A stretch of DNA of 64,000 nucleotides from an uncultured Bacteroidia bacterium (GCA_902789445.1 CADAOB010000002.1:1-64000); one strand, 5' to 3'. Positions 1-8,142 are shown, counted from the first letter of the stretch. Notes: generated by a model not told the origin, from the sequence alone. Numbers and translations are program-made.

Positions 1-2
1 GT

Positions 3-31
3 TTGGACATAATGCTTTTGTTTATGTCCAA
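3..31. terminator. Small hairpin at the left edge
   Basis: TTGGACATA (3-11) pairs with TATGTCCAA (23-31) around an 11-nt loop and is followed by CTTTTGG. It could be the terminator of a gene left of the window, or part of an insertion-sequence end. Only the pairing is directly seen. Confidence 0.3.
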
Positions 32-171
32 CTTTTGGGGGGCACATCAAAATCGGGCTATGGCGCACATCTGCATAGCGGATAGCCACGCCAGAGCAGA
101 GTTGCTGTGCGCCAGTTTGGCGAGACAGGCCGCCGCCGTTCGACTTCGACTTCGACAAAGTCTGATCATTT

Positions 172-318
172 TTTCGCCAAAGTGCGCGCACACAAAGCTG
201 TCCAGAGGCCTTATAGCCCAGGAGAGGTGCGCGCACCGGCCTTTCAGCTGCGGGTGCGCGCAGCAAAAGCGTATCTTACGATATCTATGGCCGGTCAGCC
301 GCGCGCACTTTGGCGAAA
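172..318. repeat. 18-bp perfect inverted repeat
   Basis: The 18 bases at 172-189 (TTTCGCCAAAGTGCGCGC) are the exact reverse complement of 301-318, with 111 bp between them. Each arm ends in part of the GTGCGCGCAC palindrome that recurs inside. The arrangement resembles a mobile-element or site-specific recombination remnant, but no transposase is present. Confidence 0.6.
229..254 (+). repeat. Left copy of imperfect 26-bp direct repeat flanking the RHS cassette
   Basis: This 26-mer matches 1881-1906 at 22 of 26 positions in the same orientation. The two copies bracket the RHS tip gene and the AT-rich lipoprotein gene, so they may mark the limits of an inserted or recombined cassette. Confidence 0.45.
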
Positions 319-454
319 GGCGTCGGTCGCCGCTCTGCTGGCCGCGAAAAGGATGAGTGCGCCGCTAACCGCACAGTTCTCCCATCCTGCTCGCGTCCAC
401 GAAACGAGATAAAACGAACGGACCGTAAAGAATTGCCGCTCGGCGATACCTTTG

Positions 455-486
455 TTTGGATTATCGCGGTATATATTGTATATTTG
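455..486 (+). promoter_or_regulatory. Bacteroides-type promoter for the RHS tip gene
   Basis: TTTG at 455-458, a 20-nt spacer and TATATTTG at 479-486 match the Bacteroides -33/-7 consensus (TTTG, about 20 nt, TAnnTTTG). The ATG at 511 lies 24 nt downstream. This is the best complete -33/-7 match I found in the window and suggests that the orphan tip is transcribed on its own. Confidence 0.6.
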
Positions 487-510
487 AAAGAATCAAAATT
501 CCAGACGCTT

Positions 511-1125
511 ATGAAGCCGCGGCATCTACTAACCATCCTCGCGCTGTCGCCACAGGCGTCGTCGCTGCACGACGCGGTGAACTATCCGGTGAACGGGAAC
601 GTGCGCGGTCTGGCTTTCGCTGATGCCAACATAACCAGCAACCGCTATCTCTACAACGGCAAGAAACTCGAGGACTACACCCTCGGCACCTCATACCTGG
701 GTACCCTCGACTACGGCGCAAGGCACTACGATCCTCGCATCGCTCGCTGGACCGTCCCCGATCCGATGGCGGAGAAGTACTATGGAATCAATCCGTATGC
801 TTATTGTGCGGGGGATCCGGTGAATCGAATCGATCTTTATGGAAGCGAATGGACAACAAAAGAAGATAAGTCAATAGCTAATAATCTGTCTGAGACCATT
901 ACAGAGAGACAACGTGCTCTTACACTGGAAAAAAGTAGAAAAGAAAATCGATTGAATAAATTAATCAATGCTGGATCCGAAGACAAAAAGGTTAGACGGT
1001 TGGAAGAGACTATCCAGAGCATTGATATGCAGATAGCTACGCTTGAGGATTTATCAAAAGGTCTATCAGGAATTGAAGCATCTTCCACATCTTATACTTT
1101 CAATACTATTGATAATGGGGATTAA
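511..1125 (+). CDS. Orphan RHS-repeat C-terminal tip protein
   Basis: This 204-residue protein carries the RHS-repeat-associated core near residues 45-110: the NRYLYNGK block, LDYGARHYDPRIARWT, DPMAEKYY, NPYAYC and the closing DPVNRIDLYG. These are normally the last conserved part of a very large RHS/YD-repeat protein, before a variable toxin-like tip. Here the long repeat shell is absent, and the frame upstream of the ATG shows no YD repeats. The tail after the core is a lysine- and glutamate-rich, probably coiled-coil segment of about 95 residues and is AT-rich, unlike the core. I chose ATG 511 because a consensus promoter sits just upstream and the frame before it is not RHS-like. It is either a displaced RHS cassette or a degraded relic; the tip has no domain I recognise and may itself be truncated. 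Confidence 0.7.
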   Translation: MKPRHLLTILALSPQASSLHDAVNYPVNGNVRGLAFADANITSNRYLYNGKKLEDYTLGTSYLGTLDYGARHYDPRIARWTVPDPMAEKYYGINPYAYCAGDPVNRIDLYGSEWTTKEDKSIANNLSETITERQRALTLEKSRKENRLNKLINAGSEDKKVRRLEETIQSIDMQIATLEDLSKGLSGIEASSTSYTFNTIDNGD

Positions 1126-1146
1126 ATTATAAATAATAGTAAAACC

Positions 1147-1854
1147 ATGAGAATAAGATATTTGAGTTGTATTCTTTTTATCATCTATTTGTTGAGTTCT
1201 TGTTCATTGGAGCATACAATCACTGGGACATACGTTCCCCGACAAAGAGGGAAGTATCCTAAGAGAATACCGACAACATTTAGGATAACATTTGATGCAG
1301 ATAATCATTTTACTTATTTATATCGAGCGGGATTCAAAAAAGAATACTCTGAAGGCACCTGGCTTTTTATCACGAAGGATACTCTTTTGTTAAACAGTCA
1401 ATTACAAGATATCCATTCTATTCCTCTTATCATAGAAAGAGGCGAGCATCGGGATAATGATTCTATCGTTTTTTTGTTCAACAATAGTCTTAAAGATACA
1501 TCTGTAATAAACTGGACAATTGAAGTAAATGATGTTCCATACGAATTTAATCAAGATAGCCTAGTTTTACAAATGGGAGATAGTTGCAATTTTTTTGTAA
1601 GAGGAACCATCCCTCTTGAAGTCGATAGTCTAATTGTTCCATACCTACTGAACACAAAATTAGAATCGTGTTCTTATTCAATCGGGAGAAGTAAGGGTAC
1701 TCGAATCGTTATTTCTTTTCCACATTATATTACTTGGGATGTCGTATATTATCTTCCAATAACAGAGCGAATAAGAGTTAAAAACAAAAAACTTATCATT
1801 GATGAAGGTATTATTGCTAAAAAAAGGATTGTATTGTACAAAAAGTCTGATTGA
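1147..1854 (+). CDS. AT-rich putative lipoprotein beside the RHS tip (possible immunity partner)
   Basis: The 235-residue product begins with a short hydrophobic signal ending in a lipobox (LLSSC, Cys19), so it is predicted to be a lipoprotein facing the periplasm or cell surface. The rest is beta-rich and matches no family I recognise. It begins 21 bp after the RHS tip gene on the same strand and has no promoter of its own that I can see, so co-transcription is likely. Its base composition is far more AT-rich than the core genome, which points to transfer. In RHS loci the gene right after the variable tip is often the immunity gene; that role is inferred from position only. Confidence 0.6.
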   Translation: MRIRYLSCILFIIYLLSSCSLEHTITGTYVPRQRGKYPKRIPTTFRITFDADNHFTYLYRAGFKKEYSEGTWLFITKDTLLLNSQLQDIHSIPLIIERGEHRDNDSIVFLFNNSLKDTSVINWTIEVNDVPYEFNQDSLVLQMGDSCNFFVRGTIPLEVDSLIVPYLLNTKLESCSYSIGRSKGTRIVISFPHYITWDVVYYLPITERIRVKNKKLIIDEGIIAKKRIVLYKKSD

Positions 1855-1880
1855 ATGGTGCCGTATAACACAAGATGGCT

Positions 1881-1906
1881 GCGCACACCGGTCTTTCAAC
1901 GGCGGG
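1881..1906 (+). repeat. Right copy of imperfect 26-bp direct repeat flanking the RHS cassette
   Basis: This copy matches 229-254 at 22 of 26 positions, same orientation. It lies 26 bp after the lipoprotein stop codon. No gene lies between here and the pnuC remnant at 2061. Confidence 0.45.
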
Positions 1907-2060
1907 TTGGTACCGAGTACGCATATAGACATAGGATATCAGACTTATATACCATATCTTTTTCTGTTCGCCGAGATGCGGAAAGAAAAGCTGTTGGCTT
2001 TGCGAATTTAACCCTGTGAATTTCTATAATCAAAAAGTTATATTTGAAGATGAAAAGCCG

Positions 2061-2180
2061 TCAATCCACATACACCCCGTTGCGGCGCCAGTTGCGGATG
2101 CCGAAGCAGGACATGATGATGTAACAGACATACATGACGGACATCCAGTACATGCCACTGTAGATGAACACGCACCGTCC
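2061..2180 (-). pseudogene. pnuC: 3' remnant of a PnuC-type transporter gene
   Basis: On the minus strand, 39 codons ending in TGA encode a peptide with the pattern of the last membrane helix of PnuC nicotinamide riboside transporters: an aromatic-rich IYSGMYWMSVMYVCYI stretch, then FGIRNWRRNG, a typical PnuC ending. An in-frame stop (minus-strand TGA at 2181-2183) cuts it off upstream, and no PnuC-like frame continues beyond. I read it as the surviving end of a destroyed gene next to the RHS cassette. The family call rests on a short stretch and is tentative. Two intact PnuC-type genes lie elsewhere in this window. Confidence 0.5.
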
Positions 2181-2224
2181 TCAAATAAGCATCCAAATGA
2201 GGATGGGGAGACGAAAAATGAGAT

Positions 2225-2258
2225 GCCATCCTCAAAGACAAACTTCCTTGAGGATGGC
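2225..2258 (-). terminator. Candidate terminator hairpin downstream of rocD
   Basis: GCCATCCTCAA (2225-2235) and TTGAGGATGGC (2248-2258) form an 11-bp perfect stem with a 12-nt loop, 35 bp beyond the rocD stop on the minus strand. The T-rich stretch follows only after a few bases (ATCTCATTTTT), so it is a plausible but not textbook terminator. Confidence 0.45.
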
Positions 2259-2293
2259 AAGCTGCTTGACGGCGAATCAGTAATAAAAAGATA

Positions 2294-3520
2294 TTACATG
2301 TTCTCGAAAACTTCGCGGATGATGCCGACGGCTTCGCGGAGCTGTTCCTCGGTGATGACCAACGGCGGGGCGAAACGGATGATGTGGCGGTGGGTCGGCT
2401 TGGCGAGCAGGCCCTTTTCCGCCATCTTCAGGCAGATGTCCCAGGCTTCGATGCCGTTCTGCGGCTCGGTGATCACGGCGTTGAGCAGGCCCTTGCCGCG
2501 GACCGACTTGAAGTACGGCGACTTGATCTTGCCGATCTCCTCGCGGAAGATATTGCCCAGATAGGCGGCCTTCTCGGTGAGGTGTTCGTCGCGGATGACC
2601 TCGAGGGCGGCGACGGCCACCTTGGCGGCCAGCGGGAATCCGCCGAAGGTCGAGCCGTGTTCTCCCGGCTTGATGGTAAGCATGATTTCATCGTCGGCCA
2701 GGACGGCGGAGATCGGAAGGACACCGCCGGAGAGGGCCTTGCCGATGGTGATCATGTCGGGACGGACGCCTTCGTGGTCGCAGGCGAACATCTTGCCCGT
2801 ACGGGCGATACCCGTCTGGACTTCGTCGGCGACGAAGAGCACGTTGTGGGCGTGGCACAGGTCGTAGCATTCCTTGATATAACCCTCGTGCGGGACATAG
2901 ACGCCGGCTTCGCCCTGGATGGGCTCCACCACCATGGCGCAGACCTTGTCACCTTTCTCTTCGAGCACTTTCCGGAGGGCTTCGGTATCATCGTACGGGA
3001 TCCGGATGAAACCGGGGGTGAACGGACCGTAGTTGTAGTAGCTGTCCGGGTCGTTCGACATCGTGACGATGGTGATGGTGCGGCCGTGGAAGTTGCCTTC
3101 GCAGACGATGATCAGGGCCTCGTTTTCGGGAATGCCCTTGACGACATATCCCCAGCGGCGGGCCAGCTTCAAGGCCGTCTCGACCGCTTCCGCGCCCGAG
3201 TTCATCGGGAGGAGCTTGTCGTAGCCGAAGAATTCGGTGGCAAACTTCTCATACGGACCGAGGCAGTCGTTGTAGAAGGCACGCGAGGTCAGGCACAGGT
3301 TCTGGGCCTGGTCGCAGAGGGCCTTGACGATCTTCGGATGGCAATGTCCCTGGTTGACGGCGGAATAGGCCGAGAGGAAGTCGAAATAGCGTTTGCCGTC
3401 GACATCCCAGACAAAAGCACCTTGTCCTTTGGAGAGGACTACGGGCAGCGGATGATAGTTATGAGCACCGTACCGATCTTCCAGATCGATGTACTTCTGA
3501 GCGTTGGGGGTGATAGTCAT
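2294..3520 (-). CDS. rocD: Ornithine aminotransferase (PLP-dependent, class III)
   Basis: The 408-residue enzyme transfers the delta-amino group of ornithine to 2-oxoglutarate, giving glutamate semialdehyde and glutamate, and so links arginine and proline metabolism in the cytoplasm. It shows the class III aminotransferase landmarks: NSGAEAVETALKLAR near 107-121, FHGRT near 144, the VADEVQTG pocket with the cofactor-binding Asp near 231, and the PLP lysine in ITIGKALSGG (Lys261). Length and overall pattern (YGAHNYHPLPVVL at the N-terminus) fit ornithine aminotransferase rather than acetylornithine aminotransferase. It lies 43 bp downstream of the MATE gene on the same strand, so it may end an rsgA-MATE-rocD transcript. 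Confidence 0.93.
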   Translation of the reverse strand: MTITPNAQKYIDLEDRYGAHNYHPLPVVLSKGQGAFVWDVDGKRYFDFLSAYSAVNQGHCHPKIVKALCDQAQNLCLTSRAFYNDCLGPYEKFATEFFGYDKLLPMNSGAEAVETALKLARRWGYVVKGIPENEALIIVCEGNFHGRTITIVTMSNDPDSYYNYGPFTPGFIRIPYDDTEALRKVLEEKGDKVCAMVVEPIQGEAGVYVPHEGYIKECYDLCHAHNVLFVADEVQTGIARTGKMFACDHEGVRPDMITIGKALSGGVLPISAVLADDEIMLTIKPGEHGSTFGGFPLAAKVAVAALEVIRDEHLTEKAAYLGNIFREEIGKIKSPYFKSVRGKGLLNAVITEPQNGIEAWDICLKMAEKGLLAKPTHRHIIRFAPPLVITEEQLREAVGIIREVFENM

Positions 3521-3563
3521 AGCTTTTTATTTGTTGTGTCATTCAATTCTACAAAATTGCAAA

Positions 3564-4877
3564 TTATTTCGCAAGATTCCGAATCTTTTTCCACGAAAAT
3601 GTCAGATACAGCGAGCGGACCGCTTGATTGGTGAAATAAGCGATATAGAGGGCCTGGGGGCCGAAATGCGGCTCGCAGAGGAAGAAGGTGGCCAGGAAGA
3701 GGGCGGCTGCCCAGATCATGCAGAGCATCAGCTGGCGGGCGGCCGTCGCGCCGATGTAGATGCCGTCCCAGATGAAGGCCGCACAGCTGAACAGCGGCAT
3801 CAGCAGGAGCCAGGGCAGATAGGGCCCGCTGGCCGTGATGACCTCGGCATTGTCGGTCAGCAGGCCGATGACCGTGCGGGGGAAAACCGCGTAGAGCAGG
3901 GTGAAGAGCAGGCCGATGACCGCACCCCAGAGGAAGACATATTTGACAGTCTGCCGCAGCGCCGGCGCATTCCGTTCGCCGATGAAACGCCCCGTCATCG
4001 CTTCACCCGCATAGGCGAATCCGTCCACGAAATAGGAGAAAAGCATGAACAGGTGCATCATCACCGAACTGACGGCCAGTTCGACGTCCCCGAAGCGGGC
4101 CGCCAGGATGGTGAAGCCTTCATAGACCACCAGCATCATCATCGAGCGCACGAAAAGCTGGCTGTTGATCGAGAAGAAGCGCTTGAAATACTTCCATTTC
4201 ATGCTGTGCAGGATGGTGGTCGACTGCAGCAGGTCGCGGTAGCGGGAACGCATCAGCAGGACCGCCAGCAGGAGTCCCGTCCACTGGGCGATGAGCGTTC
4301 CGTAGGCGATACCTTTGATTCCCAGCGGTGTGTAGAAGGAAAGCAGCCAGCTGGCGAGCATATTGACGATGTTTACCCAAAGGTCCGTGATCATCGGGAA
4401 AACCGTATTCTGCATCCCGATGAACCAGCCCTTGAACACAAAGAGCGAGAGCGTGGCAGGCACCGCCCAGATGCGGATATAGAAATACTGGCGGGCCACC
4501 TGTCCTACTTCGGGGGAACAGGGCACCAGGCGGAGCATCAGCTCGACGAAGCCCCATTGCAAGACCAGCAACAGCAGCGAGACGGCCAGTGCCGTGGCAA
4601 TCCCCTGCGAGAAGGTGCCGATGGCGGCTTTCCGGTCGCCCCGGCCATAGGCCTGGGCGGTGATGCCGCCCGTGCCGACCCTGAGAAAGCCCATATTCCA
4701 GTAGAGCAGGTCGAAGAGCATCGTGCCGATGGCGATGCCGCCGATGAGCGAAGCATCGCCCAGGTGCCCGGATACGGCCGTATCCACAAGCCCCACCAGC
4801 GGCACCGTGATGTTGGCCAGGATGCTCGGCACGGCCAGGCGGACCACTTCGCGGTTGATGGGATTCCTCAAAGCCAT
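3564..4877 (-). CDS. MATE family efflux transporter (DinF-like)
   Basis: This 437-residue inner-membrane protein has about 12 hydrophobic helices in two similar halves, as expected for multidrug and toxic-compound extrusion transporters, which export organic substrates using a sodium or proton gradient. The first helix region (VPSILANITVPLVGLVDTA) and the loop GTGGITAQAYGRGD are typical of the DinF-like branch found throughout Bacteroidales. Its start codon overlaps the rsgA stop by one base (TAATG), which implies translational coupling. Substrate cannot be told from sequence. Confidence 0.9.
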   Translation of the reverse strand: MALRNPINREVVRLAVPSILANITVPLVGLVDTAVSGHLGDASLIGGIAIGTMLFDLLYWNMGFLRVGTGGITAQAYGRGDRKAAIGTFSQGIATALAVSLLLLVLQWGFVELMLRLVPCSPEVGQVARQYFYIRIWAVPATLSLFVFKGWFIGMQNTVFPMITDLWVNIVNMLASWLLSFYTPLGIKGIAYGTLIAQWTGLLLAVLLMRSRYRDLLQSTTILHSMKWKYFKRFFSINSQLFVRSMMMLVVYEGFTILAARFGDVELAVSSVMMHLFMLFSYFVDGFAYAGEAMTGRFIGERNAPALRQTVKYVFLWGAVIGLLFTLLYAVFPRTVIGLLTDNAEVITASGPYLPWLLLMPLFSCAAFIWDGIYIGATAARQLMLCMIWAAALFLATFFLCEPHFGPQALYIAYFTNQAVRSLYLTFSWKKIRNLAK

Positions 4878-5794
4878 TAGCGGTATTTCTTCTCCTCTTC
4901 CAGCATGCCCAGGTAAGAGTTGTAGCGCTCGGGGGCGATCGTGCCGGCTTCGACGGCGGCTTTCACGGCGCAGCCCGGCTCATGCGTATGGGTGCAGGGC
5001 TTGAAACGGCAGTCATCCATCACGCGCAGCATCTCGGGAAAATAGGTGCTCAGTTCTTCCGTTTCAATGTCCACCAGGCCGAAGCCCCGGATCCCCGGCG
5101 TATCGATGACGAAGCCGCCGCCCGAAAGCGGGTGCATTTCATAGAAAGTGGTGGTGTGCTTGCCCTGCAGGTGGCTGAGCGAGATCTCGCCGATCTTCGG
5201 GTCGAGGGTCGGGTCGAGGGCTTTCAGCAGGGAGGATTTGCCCACGCCCGAAGCCCCGGAAAAGAGCGTCAGCCCTTCGCGGCAGAGGGAGCGGACCTGC
5301 GGGAGGCCGGTTCCTTTGACCGCGGAGATTTCCAGCACTTCGTAGCCGGCGTTGCGGTAGAGCGCCTTGAAATCGGCGAGCATTGCCTGAAGCTCCGGCT
5401 CCGTGTAGAGGTCCACTTTGTTGATCAGGATGACGGGACGGATGCCGTAGGCTTCGCAGGTGACCAGGAAGCGGTCCACGAAGGCCAGTTTGGTCTCGGG
5501 CAGGATGAGGGTCACCAGCAGGAACACGCGGTCCAGGTTGGCGGCGATGATGTGGCTTTCGCGGCTCAGGTTGGTGGAGCGGCGGATGAGATAGTTCTTG
5601 CGGGGAAGGATCTTCGTGATGGTCTCGCCTTCGAATTCCACCCGGTCGCCGACGGCCACGGGGTTGGTGGCCTTGGAACCGGCCAGGCGCAGCTTGCCCC
5701 GGATGACCGCCGGGAAAGGCGCCCACTCCGGCAGGCAGGAGAGCAGATAGTGACTGCCCGTATGCTTGACGACTGTTGCGATACCTGTTTCCAT
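4877..5794 (-). CDS. rsgA: Ribosome small-subunit-dependent GTPase A
   Basis: RsgA is a circularly permuted GTPase that checks late 30S ribosome maturation and releases RbfA. The 305-residue protein has an N-terminal OB-fold, then the permuted G motifs in the order G4 (NKVD, 125-128), G1 (GASGVGKS, 180-187) and G3 (DTPG, 231-234), followed by the C-terminal zinc-binding module with Cys262, Cys267, His269 and Cys275. The minus-strand box TATCTTTG lies only 5 nt before this ATG, so the mRNA is probably leaderless. It is the first gene of an rsgA-MATE-rocD direction and is divergent from the prenyl synthase. rbfA, its functional partner, lies at 35.6 kb. Confidence 0.96.
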   Translation of the reverse strand: METGIATVVKHTGSHYLLSCLPEWAPFPAVIRGKLRLAGSKATNPVAVGDRVEFEGETITKILPRKNYLIRRSTNLSRESHIIAANLDRVFLLVTLILPETKLAFVDRFLVTCEAYGIRPVILINKVDLYTEPELQAMLADFKALYRNAGYEVLEISAVKGTGLPQVRSLCREGLTLFSGASGVGKSSLLKALDPTLDPKIGEISLSHLQGKHTTTFYEMHPLSGGGFVIDTPGIRGFGLVDIETEELSTYFPEMLRVMDDCRFKPCTHTHEPGCAVKAAVEAGTIAPERYNSYLGMLEEEKKYR

Positions 5795-5799
5795 CGCTG

Positions 5800-5807
5800 C
5801 AAAGATA
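5800..5807 (-). promoter_or_regulatory. -7 box of rsgA
   Basis: The plus strand reads CAAAGATA, so the minus strand reads TATCTTTG, with only 5 nt (CAGCG) before the rsgA ATG. Confidence 0.6.
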
Positions 5808-5828
5808 CGGAATGACGCATTTATTTCC

Positions 5829-5836
5829 TACCTTTG
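5829..5836 (+). promoter_or_regulatory. -7 box of the polyprenyl synthase gene
   Basis: TACCTTTG matches TAnnTTTG and lies 20 nt before the ATG at 5857. It forms a divergent pair with the rsgA box. Confidence 0.6.
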
Positions 5837-5856
5837 CCAGATAAAAACTTAATAGA

Positions 5857-6834
5857 ATGTACACCCTCGAAGAGATCGACCGCATCCTGGAAAATTCCGC
5901 CCGACTGAGCACGATCAGCCGCGAACCCGCAACGCTCTACGAACCGCTCGACTATATGATGTCGATCGGCGGCAAGCGCATCCGTCCCAAGCTCTGCCTG
6001 CTGACGGCCAACCTGCTGAGCGACGACTTCCGCAATCCCCTGATCTATCCGGCCATGGCCCTGGAAGTTTTCCATGAGTTCACCCTCATCCACGACGACA
6101 TCATGGACCGCTCCGACACGCGCCGCGGCTGCCCCACCGTCTATAAGAAATGGAACGAGAACGTGGCGATCCTCTCGGGCGACGTGATGTCGATCCTGGC
6201 CTACAAATACCTGGCCTATGCCCCGCAGGCCGTCCTTCCGCAGGTGCTCGACCTGTTCACCACCACGGCGATGCAAGTCTGCGAAGGGCAGCAGTACGAC
6301 ATGGATTTCGAGACACAGCCCTTTATCACGATGGATGACTATCTGTCGATGATCGGCCTCAAGACGGCCGTCCTGCTGGCCTGCTCCGCAAAGATGGGCG
6401 CCCTGATCGGCGGCGCTTCGAAGGAAGCCTGCGCTGCGCTCTACGACTTCGGTTACCAGCTGGGTATCGCCTTCCAGATCACCGACGACTACCTTGACAC
6501 CTTCGGCAACGAAAAGGTGTTCGGCAAAAAGATCGGCGGCGACATCGTCAACAACAAGAAGACCTGGCTGCTGGTGGAATGCCTGCGCCGGGCGGCCGGC
6601 GAGCAGAAGCAGCAGCTGGAGAAACTGCTGCAGCTGGGAGAAGACCGCCGCCAGGAGAAGGTCGAGGCCGTCCGTGGCCTCTATGTCGAACTCGGCGTCC
6701 GGGAAGCCGCCGCCGACGCCATCCTGGTCTATCACAAGAAAGCGATGGATGCACTCGCCGCGTCCGGCTTCGATCCGGCACGCACCCGTGTCCTGGCCCA
6801 GTTCGCCGAAGAACTCATCCACCGTGAAAAATAA
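5857..6834 (+). CDS. Polyprenyl (E-type) diphosphate synthase
   Basis: The 325-residue enzyme condenses isopentenyl diphosphate onto an allylic primer to make a trans-prenyl diphosphate used for quinones or other isoprenoids. Both aspartate-rich metal-binding motifs are intact: DDIMD at 80-84 (with the following RSDTRRG) and DDYLD at 210-214, plus GGKRIRP near the N-terminus for IPP binding. The small residues before the first motif do not settle the product length (geranyl, farnesyl or longer). It overlaps the following U32 gene by 11 bp, so the two are probably co-translated. Confidence 0.9.
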   Translation: MYTLEEIDRILENSARLSTISREPATLYEPLDYMMSIGGKRIRPKLCLLTANLLSDDFRNPLIYPAMALEVFHEFTLIHDDIMDRSDTRRGCPTVYKKWNENVAILSGDVMSILAYKYLAYAPQAVLPQVLDLFTTTAMQVCEGQQYDMDFETQPFITMDDYLSMIGLKTAVLLACSAKMGALIGGASKEACAALYDFGYQLGIAFQITDDYLDTFGNEKVFGKKIGGDIVNNKKTWLLVECLRRAAGEQKQQLEKLLQLGEDRRQEKVEAVRGLYVELGVREAAADAILVYHKKAMDALAASGFDPARTRVLAQFAEELIHREK

Positions 6835-8059
6835 GCGTTTGGAAATCATGGCTCCGGCAGGCAACTTCGAATGCCTGCAGGCCGCCATCCAGGGTGGCGC
6901 CGACTCCGTGTATTTCGGCATCGGGCAGCTCAACATGCGCTCGCACTCGGCCAACAATTTCGCGCCGGAAGACCTGCAGGAAGTCTGCCGGATCTGCCGG
7001 GAGAACGGACTCCGCAGCTACCTGACCCTCAACATCACCCTCTACGACGACGACCTCCCCGCGATGCGCGGGGCGCTTCAGGCGGCCCGCGAAGCGGGCG
7101 TAAGCGCCGTCATCGCCTCGGATATCGCCGCAATCACGGAAGCCCGGCGGCTGGGCCTGGAGGTACACATCTCCACGCAGCTGAGCATTTCCAACAGCGA
7201 GGCCCTGCGCTACTACAGCCAGTTCGCCGACGTGGTCGTACTGGCCCGGGAGCTCCGGCTGGAGCAGGTCCGCACGATCCGCGATGCCATCGCCCGCGAA
7301 GGGATCTGCGGCCCTTCGGGACGGCCGGTGCAGATCGAGATGTTCTGCCACGGCGCACTCTGCATGGCCATCTCCGGCAAGTGCTATCTGTCGCTCCACG
7401 AATATGGCGCTTCGGCCAACCGCGGCAGCTGCTACCAGGTCTGCCGCCATCCCTACGAGGTCACGGACCTGCAGACCGGCTCACAACTGCTGATCGACAA
7501 CGAGTATATCATGTCGCCCAAAGACCTGTGCACCATCGAATTTCTCGACAAGATGGCCGATGCGGGCGCCACGGTCTTCAAGATCGAAGGGCGGGCGCGC
7601 AGCAGCGAGTATGTCAAGACGGTCACACGGGCCTACCGCGAAGCGGCCGACGCCGTCGAGGCCGGGACGTTCACCCCGGAACTGGGCGCCGCGCTCAAGG
7701 CACAACTCGCCACGGTCTTCAACCGCGGTTTCTGGGACGGTTACTACCAGGGCGCCCGGCTGGGCGAATGGAGTACGGTGTACGGCAACCAGGCCACCCG
7801 CACGAAAGTCTATCTGGGACGCGTGACGGACTACTACGCCCGGCTGGGCGTCGCGGAGATTCAGATGGAGACGGGCTCCTTCCGCATCGGCGATCCGCTG
7901 CTGATCACCGGTCCGACCACCGGCGTGGTCGAGGTCGCCCCTTCCGAAATCCGCCTCGACGACCGGCATATACTGGAAGAGGCCGCCAAAGGCGACCTCT
8001 GTTCCATCCCCGTCCCGGAAAAAGTCCGCCGGGGCGACAAAGTCTTCTTATTTCGCTAA
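6824..8059 (+). CDS. Peptidase family U32 protein (RNA hydroxylation type)
   Basis: The 411-residue protein begins with the family's EIMAPAGNFE pattern and contains the U32 signature EMFCHGALCMAISGKCYLS, with its conserved cysteines near residues 169-177. Members once listed as collagenases include TrhP and RlhA, which act with iron-sulfur clusters in hydroxylation of tRNA uridine or 23S rRNA; which role applies here cannot be decided. I chose GTG 6824 because the residues before LEIMAPAGN match family N-termini; the alternative ATG at 6848 would cut into the first strand. It overlaps the prenyl synthase by 11 bp and ends before a strong hairpin. Confidence 0.85.
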   Translation: MKNKRLEIMAPAGNFECLQAAIQGGADSVYFGIGQLNMRSHSANNFAPEDLQEVCRICRENGLRSYLTLNITLYDDDLPAMRGALQAAREAGVSAVIASDIAAITEARRLGLEVHISTQLSISNSEALRYYSQFADVVVLARELRLEQVRTIRDAIAREGICGPSGRPVQIEMFCHGALCMAISGKCYLSLHEYGASANRGSCYQVCRHPYEVTDLQTGSQLLIDNEYIMSPKDLCTIEFLDKMADAGATVFKIEGRARSSEYVKTVTRAYREAADAVEAGTFTPELGAALKAQLATVFNRGFWDGYYQGARLGEWSTVYGNQATRTKVYLGRVTDYYARLGVAEIQMETGSFRIGDPLLITGPTTGVVEVAPSEIRLDDRHILEEAAKGDLCSIPVPEKVRRGDKVFLFR

Positions 8060-8105
8060 CCATTTTTCCGCTGCAATGTACGCAGCAGTAAGCCAGCGGC
8101 TTATG

Positions 8106-8142
8106 CAAGTTGATCCCCCTGTAAACAAGGGGGATCAACTTG
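8106..8142. terminator. Bidirectional terminator hairpin between the U32 gene and recO
   Basis: CAAGTTGATCCCCC (8106-8119) pairs perfectly with 8129-8142 around a 9-nt loop, a 14-bp stem. It lies in the convergent gap between the U32 gene (+) and recO (-). The flanking T-tracts are weak on both strands. Confidence 0.6.

Larger units (their letters stand above)
1..510. other. Non-coding, palindrome-rich leader upstream of the RHS tip
   Basis: I see no credible protein in these 510 bases: the open frames on both strands have no recognisable domain and overlap each other. What stands out is repeated use of the palindrome GTGCGCGCAC (182-191, 227-236 and partial copies near 254 and 300), an 18-bp perfect inverted repeat and a promoter at the right end. 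It may be the scar of the upstream part of an RHS locus or of an insertion sequence that begins outside the window; the sequence alone does not decide. Confidence 0.5.

Noticed and set aside
3..356. Possible protein at the left edge
   Set aside because: The frame is rich in Arg, Cys and Ala from palindromic GC-rich DNA and shows no domain; an insertion-sequence end is more likely, but unproven.
2016..2564. Plus-strand 182-codon frame after the lipoprotein gene
   Set aside because: Its second half lies opposite rocD and its first half opposite the pnuC remnant; the product has no recognisable domain.
6494..6823. N-terminal extension of the U32 gene
   Set aside because: The frame is open but lies inside the prenyl synthase gene, and the family N-terminus begins at 6824.
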